This document shows, in pieces, positions 1 to 9,046 of a DNA stretch of 64,000 bases (its first letter is position 1; each line of letters opens with the position of its first letter). Where the stretch lies: contig NZ_CP039646.1 in assembly GCF_004923315.1 (NCBI RefSeq), positions 315,001 through 379,000 on the forward strand, written 5' to 3'. The notes under the pieces are model-generated. The model was not told the origin of the DNA. It ran no database searches and saw only the letters and a program-made list of their open reading frames with translations. Both the position numbers and the translations under genes were made by a program. This DNA is from Azospirillum sp. TSA2s. GTDB taxonomy: Bacteria; Pseudomonadota; Alphaproteobacteria; Azospirillales; Azospirillaceae.

Positions 1-1
1 C

Positions 2-226
2 AACGGCATCGACGCCGCGCGCGGGCTGACGAAGCTGGGCGTGCCCTGCCTGTTCATCACGTCGTTCCGCGACGAACTGAAGAAGGACGGTCCGCTGACC
101 GGCATCGGCTGCCTGCCCAAGCCCTTCACAGAAAGCGGCCTGATCGCCGCCGTCGACGTCGCCCGCGCGATCCTGGCGGGCGAGACGCCGCGCAACGTGC
201 CGCAGACGATGGAACTGTTCGTGTGA
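2..226 (+). CDS. Response regulator receiver domain protein, C-terminal part (truncated by window edge)
   Basis: The reading frame is open from the first bases of the window, so the 5' end lies outside. The visible 74 residues match the second half of a CheY-like receiver domain: a beta strand ending in the conserved Thr/Ser (FITS), then the conserved Lys-Pro pair (LPKPF) that contacts the phosphorylated Asp in this fold, then the last amphipathic helix and a short tail. The phospho-acceptor Asp is upstream and not seen. No output domain follows, so it is either a stand-alone receiver or the C-terminal receiver of a larger protein. The partner kinase is not visible. Confidence 0.8.
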   Translation, partial: NGIDAARGLTKLGVPCLFITSFRDELKKDGPLTGIGCLPKPFTESGLIAAVDVARAILAGETPRNVPQTMELFV

Positions 227-256
227 GGGGCAGAGGGGGGGCAAATGCCTGCCCCT

Positions 257-1114
257 TCACCCCGCATCCGGAAAATCAGCGCCCAGCGTCGTCTTCTCCC
301 AGGCATCGATCTCGTCCAGCACCGAGCGCAGCTTGCCGCGCACGCCCTCCAGCGCCGGGCGGCCGAGCACGAGGCGGAGCGGCGGGTTCTCCGCATTCAC
401 CGCGGTGATGATCGCCTCGGCCGCCCGCACCGGATCGCCCGGCTGCTTGCCGCTGTAGCCGGAAATCTGCTTGCGCCGTGCGCCGGAGGTCTGCTCGTAA
501 TCGTCGATCCAGGTCGCCGACTGCTTCAGCGACCGCCCGGCCCAGTCGGTGCGGAACGGCCCCGGCTCGACGATCAGCACCCGGATGCCCAGCGGCGCCA
601 CCTCCTTCGACAGCGACTCCGACAACCCCTCCACCGCGAACTTTGTGGCGGCGTAATAGCCGGAGCCCGGAAAGCCGACCATGCCGCCCTGGGACGAGAT
701 GTTGACGATATGGCCGGCGCGGCGCGCCCGCATCCCCGGCAGCACCGCCCGCGTCACGGCGGCCAGCCCGAAAACGTTGGTCTCGAACATCGCGCGGATC
801 TCCGCATCCTCGCCTTCCTCGATGGCGGAGAGGTAGCCGTAGCCGGCATTGTTCACGACGACGTCGAGCCGGCCAAACGCCTCTTCCGCCTCGCGGACGG
901 CGCGGGCGACCTGGGCCTGGTCGGTAACGTCCAGGGCGATGGCGCGTCCGCGGTCGCCATGGCCGGCCAGCAGCTCGTCCAGCTTTCGCGGATCGCGCGC
1001 GGTCGCGGCGACACGCCAGCCCTTCTCCAGGACCAGCCGCGCCAGTTCGCGGCCGAAGCCGGTCGAACAGCCGGTGATGAACCAGACGGGCGTGTCGGTG
1101 GTGGTCTGTGCCAT
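257..1114 (-). CDS. SDR family oxidoreductase (classical short-chain dehydrogenase)
   Basis: A 285-residue NAD(P)-dependent dehydrogenase with a Rossmann fold. The cofactor motif TGCSTGFG lies near residue 13, NNAG in the middle, and the catalytic triad is intact: Ser in NISSQGG and YYAATKFA supplying Tyr and Lys. The PGPFRTDW segment after the active site is typical of the subgroup often annotated as oxidoreductase/SDR with TGxxxGxG. The ATG at 1114 is chosen because AGGAG sits 5 bases upstream; the frame could run further upstream but without such a site. It lies just downstream of, and on the same strand as, the ABC exporter, 115 bp away. The substrate cannot be told from sequence. Confidence 0.92.
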   Translation of the reverse strand: MAQTTTDTPVWFITGCSTGFGRELARLVLEKGWRVAATARDPRKLDELLAGHGDRGRAIALDVTDQAQVARAVREAEEAFGRLDVVVNNAGYGYLSAIEEGEDAEIRAMFETNVFGLAAVTRAVLPGMRARRAGHIVNISSQGGMVGFPGSGYYAATKFAVEGLSESLSKEVAPLGIRVLIVEPGPFRTDWAGRSLKQSATWIDDYEQTSGARRKQISGYSGKQPGDPVRAAEAIITAVNAENPPLRLVLGRPALEGVRGKLRSVLDEIDAWEKTTLGADFPDAG

Positions 1115-1229
1115 GACGACTCCTGCGGTCTCTCTTGATATGCCGCTGGCGGCGAATTGAGTTGGTCGCCAGGGACATACGTCGGCCCCCGGCCACGCCC
1201 ACCCCACCTTTCGACAAGGGGGGCCGCCC

Positions 1230-3038
1230 TCAGCCCCCGATCCGGCGGATCGGCTCCGGCGCCGACTGCTGTTCGAACAGGCGGCGATAGAGCCCGCCCG
1301 GCCGGTGGAGCAGGGCGGCGTGGCTGCCTTCCTCCACAACCCGGCCCTGGTTGAAGACCAGGATGCGGTCCAGCGTGCGGACGGTGGACAGGCGGTGGGC
1401 GATGATGATGGCGGTACGGCCCTGCATCAGACGCTCGATGGCCTCCTGGATCAGTGCCTCCGATTCCGAATCCAGGCTGGAGGTCGCCTCGTCCAGGATC
1501 AGGATCGGCGCGTCGGCCAGGAAGGCGCGGGCCAGCGCCACCCGCTGACGCTCGCCGCCCGACAGCTTCACGCCGCGCTCGCCGACCAGCGTCGCATAGC
1601 CCTTCGGCAGGCGGGCGATGAAGTCGTGGGCATTGGCGAGCTTGGCCGCCCGCTCGATCTCCGCCATCGACGCGCCGGGCCGGCCATAGGCGATGTTCTC
1701 CGCCAGCGTGCGGTGGAACAGGATCGGCTCCTGCGGGACGATGGCGATCTGCGAGCGCAGCGACTGCTGCGTCGTCGCCGCGACCTCCTGCCCGTCGATC
1801 AGCACACGGCCGTCGGTCACGTCATACAGCCGCTGGATCAGCTTGACGAAGGTGGTCTTGCCCGAGCCCGACGGCCCGACCAGTCCAACCCGTTCCCCGG
1901 CCCTGATGATCACCGACAGGTCGCGGTAGAGCGGGGTGGTGTGGCCGCCATATTGGAAGGTGACGTGATCGAAGCGCACCTCGCCTGCCCCGATGCGGAT
2001 CGGCCTCGCATTCGGCCGGTCCTCCACCCCCAGCGGTTCGGCGTGGATCGCCACCAGTTCCTCCATCTCGTTGACGGAGCGCTGGAGGTGGTTGATGTGC
2101 ATGCCGATGTCGCGCAGATAGCCGTGCACGACGAAATAGGTGGTCAGCACATAGGCCACGTCGCCCGGCGTCGCCTGCCCACGCCACCACAGCCACAGCG
2201 CGGTCGCCATCACGCTGCTGCGGATCAGCAGAAGCACGACCAATTGCACGGTGCTGTGGCGGGTGTGGCGGGTCCAGGTGCGGTGGGTGCGGCGGCTCCA
2301 CTTGTCGACCACGCCAGCCAACCGGTCGTCCTCACGCGGCTCGGCGCCGAAGGCCTTGACCACGGCGTTGCAGCCGATGGCGTCGGCCAGCGTCCCGCCC
2401 AGCTTGGTGTCCCAGGCGTTCGACAGCCGGGCGGCCGGCGCGATGTAGAGGGTGGAGAACATCACGGTCATCGCGATGTAGACCGCGGTGCCGAGCGCGA
2501 TGACCAGCCCCATCGCCGGCCAATGCAGGCCAAGCGTCACCATCGTGCCGATCAGCACGACCAGCGACGGCCACAGCGCCAGCAGCAGCGTGTCGTCCAG
2601 CATGTCGAGCGCCCACATGCCGCGGGTGATCTTGCGCACCACCGACCCGGCGAAGCTGTTGGCGTGCCAGTCGGTGGAAAAGCGCTGGATGCGATGGAAG
2701 CTGTCCTGGCCGACATCGGCCATGATGCGCAGGGTGAAGGGGATGACGCCGCTCCAGGCGAGATGGCGCATCACCACCATGCCGACGCCGAGCGCCACCA
2801 TGGCACCAAAGGCGGTCAGGGCCGCATGCAGCGCCGCGTCGCGGTCGCCCGGCAGCAGGGTCAGCGCATCGACCAGCCGGCCGGCGAACAGCGGCATGAA
2901 GACGTCGGCCAGCGTCGACAGGGCGATGGCCCCGGCGATGCCGACGGCCAGCGGGGTCTGGCGGCGCCAGTGACGGAAAGTGAAGGCTAGAACGCTGCGG
3001 ATGGCGTTCGGGCGCGGGGTGCGTTTGGACAGAGCCAT
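1230..3038 (-). CDS. ABC transporter, fused permease and ATP-binding protein (type I exporter half-transporter)
   Basis: A 602-residue half-transporter. Residues about 30-310 form the six-helix membrane domain. The nucleotide-binding domain follows, with Walker A GPSGSGKTT at 388-396, signature LSGGERQ at 492-498, Walker B ILILDEA near 512-518 and the H-loop IIAHRLST. The family works as homo- or heterodimers exporting lipids, drugs, peptides or haem/metal conjugates; the substrate is not predictable here. An ATG at 3038 is preferred over a TTG 16 codons upstream. It is a single gene with no partner half-transporter beside it, so a homodimer is the simplest reading. Confidence 0.93.
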   Translation of the reverse strand: MALSKRTPRPNAIRSVLAFTFRHWRRQTPLAVGIAGAIALSTLADVFMPLFAGRLVDALTLLPGDRDAALHAALTAFGAMVALGVGMVVMRHLAWSGVIPFTLRIMADVGQDSFHRIQRFSTDWHANSFAGSVVRKITRGMWALDMLDDTLLLALWPSLVVLIGTMVTLGLHWPAMGLVIALGTAVYIAMTVMFSTLYIAPAARLSNAWDTKLGGTLADAIGCNAVVKAFGAEPREDDRLAGVVDKWSRRTHRTWTRHTRHSTVQLVVLLLIRSSVMATALWLWWRGQATPGDVAYVLTTYFVVHGYLRDIGMHINHLQRSVNEMEELVAIHAEPLGVEDRPNARPIRIGAGEVRFDHVTFQYGGHTTPLYRDLSVIIRAGERVGLVGPSGSGKTTFVKLIQRLYDVTDGRVLIDGQEVAATTQQSLRSQIAIVPQEPILFHRTLAENIAYGRPGASMAEIERAAKLANAHDFIARLPKGYATLVGERGVKLSGGERQRVALARAFLADAPILILDEATSSLDSESEALIQEAIERLMQGRTAIIIAHRLSTVRTLDRILVFNQGRVVEEGSHAALLHRPGGLYRRLFEQQSAPEPIRRIGG

Positions 3039-3297
3039 GGGTTCCAACCGGGGCAGGGCCGGCCGTATAGGCGACGGCGCTGCCAAAAGCAGCGTTGGGG
3101 GGAATGGGGAATGGTCGCGGTGCGCAGCTTGAGGCAGCCAGCGCGGAGAAGTTGTGCGGCGTTAAATGCCATCTCTTTACGAGTGGCAAGGGCTCGAAAC
3201 CGGAAGAACCAGCCGGAACAGCAACAACTGCGCGTCATCCCCGCAGAGGCAGGGATCCAGTGTTACTAAAGCGACTGCACCGGAAGGGCTGGATTCC

Positions 3298-3307
3298 CGC
3301 CGTCGCG
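3298..3307. repeat. Target-site duplication of the IS, left copy
   Basis: CGCCGTCGCG directly abuts the left terminal inverted repeat and is repeated exactly at 4614-4623 next to the right one. Ten bases is within the 10-12 bp usual for IS4-family elements. Confidence 0.9.
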
Positions 3308-4613
3308 CACTGCTGTCCGGGATTTTCAGGGCTCGGCCAGTTTGAGGCTGAGTTGGCGGTCTGGCGGTCGTTTTTGCGGTGGCCGTGGCCTTGTCGGACA
3401 GCGATTGGTGGTGTTGAAAGGTTCGAAGAGTGCAACCTTGAGCCTGACCTTGAGGGCCTTCGCACCGCCAACGTGGTTTTTGGCGTAGGTGTTCTGGAAT
3501 AGCCGCAACAAGCAGAAGGCAATCAATGCCGTGTAGATCTGAATTCTGACGGCATTCTCTGAGCGACCGAAGAATGTCTTCAGCTTGAGGTTCTGTTTGA
3601 TCCACTTAAAGAACAACTCAATCTGCCAGCGTTCCTTATAGAGATCGGCGATCTCCTGGGCAGACCGGTCAAGATCATTGGTGATCAGATGGAGTGGCTC
3701 CTTATCCGGGCGCGCCACCACCACTTCACGAAGTTCGGTGTCGTAGAGCGGGTTGGTCGCGCCGCCACGCGGCTTCTTGTGGCCGATCTTCACCCGGCGG
3801 TCCGCTTCGATGTTGTCGCCAACCGCCTCGACGGTTCGCTCCACCCGGCGGCGGGCATTGCTCTTCAGCCGGGTCACGAACAGCGCCCCTGCCATGGTGA
3901 TCTCATGCCACCAGCAATAATCCGTGTATCCCTTGTCGAAGACGTAGGTGGTCCCGGCAACGAACGGCAGACGCCGCGCGACCTTGATTTCGCTGAGCTT
4001 AGGCGTTTCCACGGCAAAATGGACCGGCGTGGCCGCCCGCGGATCGTAGGCCAGATGCAGCTTCAGGCCACGGCAGCGAGAATCAGCTTCGGCCCAGTTG
4101 AAGCGGCGGTCCCGCAACATGATCGGAGAGCCGTCGATCAGCCGCACCAACTCCCGACTTTCCTGACGCACCGATCGGGCCAAGCCGCCCATGACCAGAT
4201 CGGCAATCTCCCGGAACACCGCCGCAGGCCGCGCCGCCGAGGCATCGCTGAGCGTGCTCTTGCTCACCGGACGCAGGCCGGTGTGGTACAGGCCCGCCGG
4301 CTGGGCCGCCAAGCCCTCCGCAATCTCGCGAAGGCTCTTCAGCCCGGCGAACTGGGCGAAAAGCATCGCCTTGAGGTGCCGCTGGCACGTCCAGCCGTTG
4401 TCCCCCGTCCCGACCCCATGATTGCCCCGGTGCCGCACGACAATCCTGTTCACCGCACGACGGTCCAGAGGTTCCACAAGGCGCAAAAATCCGCTAGCTT
4501 GGAACGGCACGGCAGACCTCAAAATCTATGTTTGGCGACTGCGATTTTGGGCCAGAACTCTGGCTTTGTCTGCCGTGCAGCTGCAATCCATCATAAAATC
4601 CCGGACAGCAGTG
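3308..4613 (-). mobile_element. Complete IS4-family insertion sequence, 1306 bp
   Basis: The element is bounded by perfect 19-bp terminal inverted repeats: CACTGCTGTCCGGGATTTT at 3308-3326 and its reverse complement at 4595-4613. A 10-bp direct repeat (CGCCGTCGCG) flanks it. It holds one transposase gene on the minus strand filling nearly the whole element; the stop codon overlaps the innermost base of the left repeat. Intact ends, an uninterrupted transposase and perfect target duplication point to a recent, possibly still mobile insertion. No passenger genes. Confidence 0.93.
3326..4522 (-). CDS. IS4-family transposase (DDE type)
   Basis: A transposase of up to 398 residues. An N-terminal region of the DUF4372 kind (QFAGLKSLREIAEGL) precedes the DDE catalytic core. 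The three acidic residues are visible: the Asp of RLIDGSPI, the Asp of YVFDKGYTDY, and the Glu of the IS4 Y-(2)-R-(3)-E-(6)-K signature in YKERWQIELFFKWIK. The frame is uninterrupted. The start is uncertain: a TTG at 4522 is the most upstream start after an in-frame stop, and a GTG four codons later is also possible. Translation stops inside the left terminal repeat. Confidence 0.92.
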   Translation of the reverse strand: MRSAVPFQASGFLRLVEPLDRRAVNRIVVRHRGNHGVGTGDNGWTCQRHLKAMLFAQFAGLKSLREIAEGLAAQPAGLYHTGLRPVSKSTLSDASAARPAAVFREIADLVMGGLARSVRQESRELVRLIDGSPIMLRDRRFNWAEADSRCRGLKLHLAYDPRAATPVHFAVETPKLSEIKVARRLPFVAGTTYVFDKGYTDYCWWHEITMAGALFVTRLKSNARRRVERTVEAVGDNIEADRRVKIGHKKPRGGATNPLYDTELREVVVARPDKEPLHLITNDLDRSAQEIADLYKERWQIELFFKWIKQNLKLKTFFGRSENAVRIQIYTALIAFCLLRLFQNTYAKNHVGGAKALKVRLKVALFEPFNTTNRCPTRPRPPQKRPPDRQLSLKLAEP

Positions 4614-4623
4614 CGCCGTCGCG
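4614..4623. repeat. Target-site duplication of the IS, right copy
   Basis: CGCCGTCGCG, identical to 3298-3307 and directly adjoining the right terminal inverted repeat at 4595-4613. Confidence 0.9.
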
Positions 4624-4653
4624 GGAATGACGACCAAAGAAGTCCTTGAAACG

Positions 4654-6771
4654 TCACCGGCCCTTCAAATTCGTCTGGCGCGGCTTCATGCCGGAAGGCT
4701 TGCCTCCAGCCCCAGCCGGCTTCGCCCCCGGCGGCTTGCCAACCGGCGGCACCACGCGGCGGCCCTGGCCGGCCTGCTGGGTCAGGAAGGACTTGCACTT
4801 CGGCCCCTTCTCGCGCGGCTTGGCGGTGGCCCCGACCGGCTGCCAGGCCGGGATCAACTGCTCCTCGCCCGGTCCGATCAGGTCCTCACGGCCCAGGCGT
4901 TTCAGCGCCTCGCGCAGGATCGGCCAGTTCTCCGGATCGTGGTAGCGCAGGAAGGCCTTGTGCAGGCGCCGCTGCTTCAGCCCCTTCGCCGACGACACCA
5001 TCTCCGACCCGACGCGGCGAACCGGACGCAGGGGGTTGCGCTCGCTGTGGTACATCGCGGTCGCCAGCGACATCGGCGAGGGCAGGAAGGTCTGCACCTG
5101 ATCCGCCTTGAAGCCGTTCCGCTTCAGCCACAAGGCGAGGTTCATCATGTCCTCGTCCGTGGTGCCGGGATGGGCGGCGATGAAGTAGGGGATCAGGTAG
5201 AGCTTCTTGCCCGCCTCCTTCGCCGCCTTGTCGAACATCCGCTTGAACTCGTCATAGGCGCCCATGCCGGGCTTCATCATCTTCGCCAGCGGACCCGGCT
5301 CGGTGTGTTCCGGCGCGATCTTCAGGTAACCGCCGACATGGTGGGTCACCAGCTCCTTGACATATTCCGGATTGCGCACGGCGAGGTCGTAGCGCAGCCC
5401 CGACGCGATGTGGATCTTCTTCACCCCCGGCACCGCGCGGGCCTTGCGGTAGAGCTGCACCAGCGAGGAATGGTCGGTGTTCAGATTCTTGCAGATGTCC
5501 GGGAAGACGCAGGACGGGCGTCGGCAGACGGACTCCGTCTCCTTGTCCTTGCAGGCGAGGCGATACATGTTGGCGGTCGGCCCGCCCATGTCGGAGATGA
5601 CGCCGGTGAAGCCCTTGGTCTTGTCGCGGATATGCTCGATCTCGCGCAGGATGGAGCCTTCCGACCGGCTCTGGATGACGCGCCCCTCATGCTCGGTGAT
5701 CGAGCAGAAGGAGCAGCCGCCGAAGCAGCCGCGCATGATGTTGACCGAGAAGCGGATCATCTCCCAGGCCGGGATGCGCGCATCGCCATAGGACGGATGC
5801 GGCGCCCGCGCATAGGGCAGGTCGTAGACGCCGTCCATCTCGTTGGTTTCCAGCGGGATCGGCGGCGGGTTCAGCCACACGTCGCGGTCGCCATGGCGCT
5901 GGACCAGCGCGCGGGCGTTGCCGGGATTGCTCTCCTGGTGCAGCACGCGGCTGGCATGGGCGTAGAGCACCTTGTCGGCCGTCACCTGCTCGAAGCTGGG
6001 CAGGCGCACCGCCATGCGGTCGGCCCCGGCGGCACGCGGCGACACCGGCGCCGACGGATCGTCGATGGAGCTGCTGTCGACCACCGTCCAGCCTTCCGGC
6101 AGGGACGAGCGCATGATCGCGGTGCCGCGGATGTCGGTCATCGCCTTGGGCGATTCCCCCTTCAGCGACCGCTGGGCGATCTCGATGATGGCGCGTTCGG
6201 CATTGCCGAAGACCAGCATGTCCGCCTTGGAATCGACCAGGACGGAGCGGCGGATCTTCTCGCTCCAATGATCGTACTGGGCGATGCGGCGCAACGACGC
6301 CTCGATGCCGCCAAGGACGATGGGCACGTCCTTGTAGGCTTCGCGGCAGCGCTGGGAATAGACGATGACGGCGCGGTCCGGCCGCTTGCCGCCCTCGTCG
6401 TTCGGCGTGTAGCTGTCGTTGTGGCGCAGGCGACGGTCGGCCGTGTAGTGGTTGACCATCGAATCCATGTTGCCGCCGGTCACGCCCCAGAACAGCCGCG
6501 GCTTGCCCAGGATCTTGAACGGCTCCGCACTGCTCCAGTCCGGCTGGGCGATGATGCCGACGCGCAGGCCCTGCGATTCCAGCAGCCGGCCAATGATGGC
6601 CATGCCGAAGCTGGGATGGTCGATATAGGCGTCGCCGGTGACGACGATCACGTCGCACTGGTCCCAGCCCAGCCGGTCCATTTCCGCACGCGACATCGGC
6701 AGGAAGGGTGCCGCCTTGGGGCGCACGCTCCGGTCCGGGCGGTGGGCGAACAGATTGGGGGCCGCGAGCAT
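4654..6771 (-). CDS. YgiQ family radical SAM protein
   Basis: A 705-residue protein matching the YgiQ/UPF0313 family in length and order. The N-terminal part resembles a cobalamin-binding-like fold ([21 protein letters not shown]). The radical-SAM core carries CFGGCSFC with Cys349, Cys353 and Cys356, which bind the 4Fe-4S cluster that reductively cleaves SAM. The C-terminal 60 residues are Lys/Gly/Pro-rich and basic, as usual in this family. The biochemical role of YgiQ is not established. The IS lies 40 bp beyond its 3' end and leaves the coding sequence intact. The start is an ATG at 6771. Confidence 0.95.
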   Translation of the reverse strand: MLAAPNLFAHRPDRSVRPKAAPFLPMSRAEMDRLGWDQCDVIVVTGDAYIDHPSFGMAIIGRLLESQGLRVGIIAQPDWSSAEPFKILGKPRLFWGVTGGNMDSMVNHYTADRRLRHNDSYTPNDEGGKRPDRAVIVYSQRCREAYKDVPIVLGGIEASLRRIAQYDHWSEKIRRSVLVDSKADMLVFGNAERAIIEIAQRSLKGESPKAMTDIRGTAIMRSSLPEGWTVVDSSSIDDPSAPVSPRAAGADRMAVRLPSFEQVTADKVLYAHASRVLHQESNPGNARALVQRHGDRDVWLNPPPIPLETNEMDGVYDLPYARAPHPSYGDARIPAWEMIRFSVNIMRGCFGGCSFCSITEHEGRVIQSRSEGSILREIEHIRDKTKGFTGVISDMGGPTANMYRLACKDKETESVCRRPSCVFPDICKNLNTDHSSLVQLYRKARAVPGVKKIHIASGLRYDLAVRNPEYVKELVTHHVGGYLKIAPEHTEPGPLAKMMKPGMGAYDEFKRMFDKAAKEAGKKLYLIPYFIAAHPGTTDEDMMNLALWLKRNGFKADQVQTFLPSPMSLATAMYHSERNPLRPVRRVGSEMVSSAKGLKQRRLHKAFLRYHDPENWPILREALKRLGREDLIGPGEEQLIPAWQPVGATAKPREKGPKCKSFLTQQAGQGRRVVPPVGKPPGAKPAGAGGKPSGMKPRQTNLKGR

Positions 6772-6970
6772 CGCGTTCTCCGGGTCTCTATCAACAATGC
6801 GGATGGATAAGCCGACAGTCTTACCCTGTCGTCCGCCAAATTCCCACCGCTGATAACGCAGCGGAGCAATGGGACAATGTGCGGGGTGGCGCGACAGCTA
6901 TGTGGGACGCCCCACAGCCGGTGCAAGGGCCGGCCATGGGGGTTGGGCACGGGGAAGGGCAGGGTGCTGT

Positions 6971-8218
6971 TCAGGCGGCGACACCGTCCGCCCCCACGGC
7001 CCGTCCATTGCGGCGCGCCACCACCCAGCCGACCAGCGCACCGGCCAGCAGCACCAGCGCCGCGATCAGGAAGGCTGCACCCGGAAGCGGGAACAGCGCT
7101 TCGCTGCCCACCGACGCGGAATAGACCGCCCCGAAGAAGACCGGCGACAGGATGCCGGCGACGCTGGCCACGCTCATGTTGGCACCCTGCAGCTGACCCT
7201 GTTCCGACGGGCTGACCCGCTGCGTCATCAGCGACTGGATAGTCGGCATCGCCAGGCCCCAAAGCGCGTTCGGCAGGATGGCGAGCGCGAACCAGCCGCC
7301 ATCCGGCGCCAGCCCCATGCAGGCCAGCCCGACGGCCCCGCCGAACAGGCCGACGACCATCGTGCCGCGGTCGCCCAGCCATTTCACCATGCGCGACACC
7401 ACCAGCCCCTGCATGACCATGTCGAGAGCGCCGACCACTGCCAGCAGAAGCCCGACATCCCAGGCGCTCCAGCCATAGCGATGCGCGGCATAGAGCACGA
7501 AAACGGCGGGGAAGACCTGATGGGAGACATGAAGCATGAAATTGACCATCGACAGACCCGACAGCTCCGGGTGCGAACGCAGCAGCCGCAGCGCCCCGAA
7601 CGGGTTGGCCCGGCGCCAGGAAAAGGCCATGCGGTTTTCCGGCGGCAGCGATTCCGGCAGCACCACCAGACCATAGAGGAACGCCAGCCCGCTGAGCAGG
7701 CCCGCCCCCCAGAAGGGTGCCCGCGGCGAGATTTCGCCCAGCAGACCGCCCAGAAGCGGACCGGCGATGAAGCCGGCGCTGAATGCGGCGCCGATCAGGC
7801 CATAGGCGCGCGCCCGCTGCTCCGGCGGCGTCACGTCGGCCATATAGGCGAAGACGGTGGTGAAGCTGGAGGAGGTGACGCCGGCGATCGCCCGTCCGAC
7901 CACCAGCCACCACAGGTTCGGCGCCACCGCCATCAGCACATAATCCGCCGCCAGCCCCAGCGCCGACAGCAGGATCACCGGCCGCCGCCCGAACCGGTCG
8001 GACAGCGACCCGATCACCGGGGAGCAGAAGAATTGCATGAGCGCCCACAGCGCGATCAGCGCACCATTGATGGTGCCGGCCTGGGCGTCGGCTCCGGCGA
8101 ACTGCTCGATCAACGCCGGCAGCACCGGAATGACGATGCCCATCGCCACGATATCGAGCGCCGCGGTGACGAGAATGAAGGCCGTCGCGGCCTTGCGCGG
8201 ACGAAGAACGGGAGACAT
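6971..8218 (-). CDS. MFS efflux transporter, TetA-like (tetracycline/multidrug antiporter family)
   Basis: A 415-residue, 12-helix major facilitator protein in the inner membrane. The loop 2-3 motif GSLSDRFGRRPVILLSALG is the proton-antiporter signature of the DHA1/TetA group, and the helix 4-5 region (GAAFSAGFIAGPLLGGLLGE) carries the GxxxGPxxGG antiporter motif C. The ATG at 8218 is chosen over an upstream TTG because GAAGG precedes it. There is no divergent TetR gene, unlike classical tetA, so a resistance role should not be assumed; many environmental proteins of this group export other compounds. Confidence 0.9.
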   Translation of the reverse strand: MSPVLRPRKAATAFILVTAALDIVAMGIVIPVLPALIEQFAGADAQAGTINGALIALWALMQFFCSPVIGSLSDRFGRRPVILLSALGLAADYVLMAVAPNLWWLVVGRAIAGVTSSSFTTVFAYMADVTPPEQRARAYGLIGAAFSAGFIAGPLLGGLLGEISPRAPFWGAGLLSGLAFLYGLVVLPESLPPENRMAFSWRRANPFGALRLLRSHPELSGLSMVNFMLHVSHQVFPAVFVLYAAHRYGWSAWDVGLLLAVVGALDMVMQGLVVSRMVKWLGDRGTMVVGLFGGAVGLACMGLAPDGGWFALAILPNALWGLAMPTIQSLMTQRVSPSEQGQLQGANMSVASVAGILSPVFFGAVYSASVGSEALFPLPGAAFLIAALVLLAGALVGWVVARRNGRAVGADGVAA

Positions 8219-8453
8219 GGAAAAGACCTTCAGGAACAACGAGGTTTAAGGCGCCCGAACAGGGCGCGGGCGCGCCCCGGCCAGAGAGGGCAGGCCGGGC
8301 GGCATCGCGCAATGAAGCATCATCATAGGATGCGCGCAGCCGGTTGTGAAGTGAAATATTTCCGATAGCGGATATGTTTTGCCGGCGTCCGCGGTCAGGT
8401 CGGCTTGCCGATCGCCGCCATCGCCAAATCCCTGTATGCGCTGATCGCTTTTG

Positions 8454-9029
8454 TCACCCCTCCAGCGTGCGTTCGATCCGGCGGTCAGGCACCAGCCACA
8501 ACAGGATCACCAGGACGTACAGCAGGATGGACAGCCATTGCAGGATGAAGGCCGCCGGAATGGCCAACACATAGATGGCCAGGCTGATCTTGCCCTTCAG
8601 ATCGGATCCGACGGCACGCGCGACCGCCGACTCCCGGCCGCCGCAGGCGATAATCGCATGTTCGGTCAGGCTGTAGCCGACCGCCGCCATGCCGAGGACG
8701 ACGCCATAGGCCGCCGTCGCCACCGGTGAGAACGAACTATCGTCGAGCCAGCGGATGACGAAGGGAACCAGCGACAGCCAGAACAGCAGAAAAAGATTCG
8801 CCCACAGAACCCGCCCGTCGATCCGTGTGGTCGCCTGCAACAGATGATGATGGTTGTTCCAGTACAGTCCGACATTGATGAAGGACAGCACATAGGCCAG
8901 CAGAATGGGAACACGCTCCGCCAGCGCGGCAAGACTGCCGTCAACCGGCACCTTCAACTCAAGCACCATGATGGTGATGACGATTGCCAGCACCCCATCG
9001 GTGAACGCCTCCATCCGGCCGGCCTTCAT
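8454..9029 (-). CDS. TMEM175-like (DUF1211) membrane protein, putative potassium channel
   Basis: A 191-residue protein with about six membrane helices. Helix 1 contains the family signature RMEAFTDGVLAIVITIMVLE; in prokaryotic TMEM175 channels this FSDGV-like segment lines the potassium pore, and four single-repeat chains form the channel. HHHLLQATTRIDG between helices 2 and 3 is also typical. It lies 17 bp downstream of the DUF1275 gene on the same strand, so the two are probably co-transcribed. Whether this protein conducts potassium is inferred from the family only. Confidence 0.88.
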   Translation of the reverse strand: MKAGRMEAFTDGVLAIVITIMVLELKVPVDGSLAALAERVPILLAYVLSFINVGLYWNNHHHLLQATTRIDGRVLWANLFLLFWLSLVPFVIRWLDDSSFSPVATAAYGVVLGMAAVGYSLTEHAIIACGGRESAVARAVGSDLKGKISLAIYVLAIPAAFILQWLSILLYVLVILLWLVPDRRIERTLEG

Positions 9030-9046
9030 GATCGATCTCCGGAGCG

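Larger units (their letters stand above)
3233..4632. repeat. Dispersed palindromic repeat, interrupted by the insertion sequence
   Basis: The left part (3233-3307) begins CGTCATCCCCGCAGAGGC and ends CTGGATTCCCGCCGTCGCG. The right part (4624-4632) continues as GGAATGACG. With the IS and one target-site copy removed, the two parts join into an element of about 85 bp whose ends are inverted copies of about 28 bp, and each arm is itself a small palindrome (CCCGC-cgtc-GCGGG). This is the form of short intergenic REP/RPE-type repeats common in alphaproteobacteria. Only this one copy was seen in the window. Confidence 0.65.

Noticed and set aside
4627..6810. A 727-codon open frame opposite the YgiQ gene
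   Set aside because: It is antisense to a gene with clear family motifs, is Arg/His/Gly-rich and has no recognisable domain. Long antisense frames are expected at this GC content.
6971..8218. Calling the MFS gene tetA
   Set aside because: The antiporter motifs fit the family, but no divergent tetR is present and the substrate cannot be inferred, so no symbol is given.
8285..8395. Dyads GCATC-N7-GATGC and an imperfect ATATTTCCG/CGGATAT upstream of the TetA-like gene
   Set aside because: Short, imperfect, and there is no adjacent TetR gene; not enough to call an operator.
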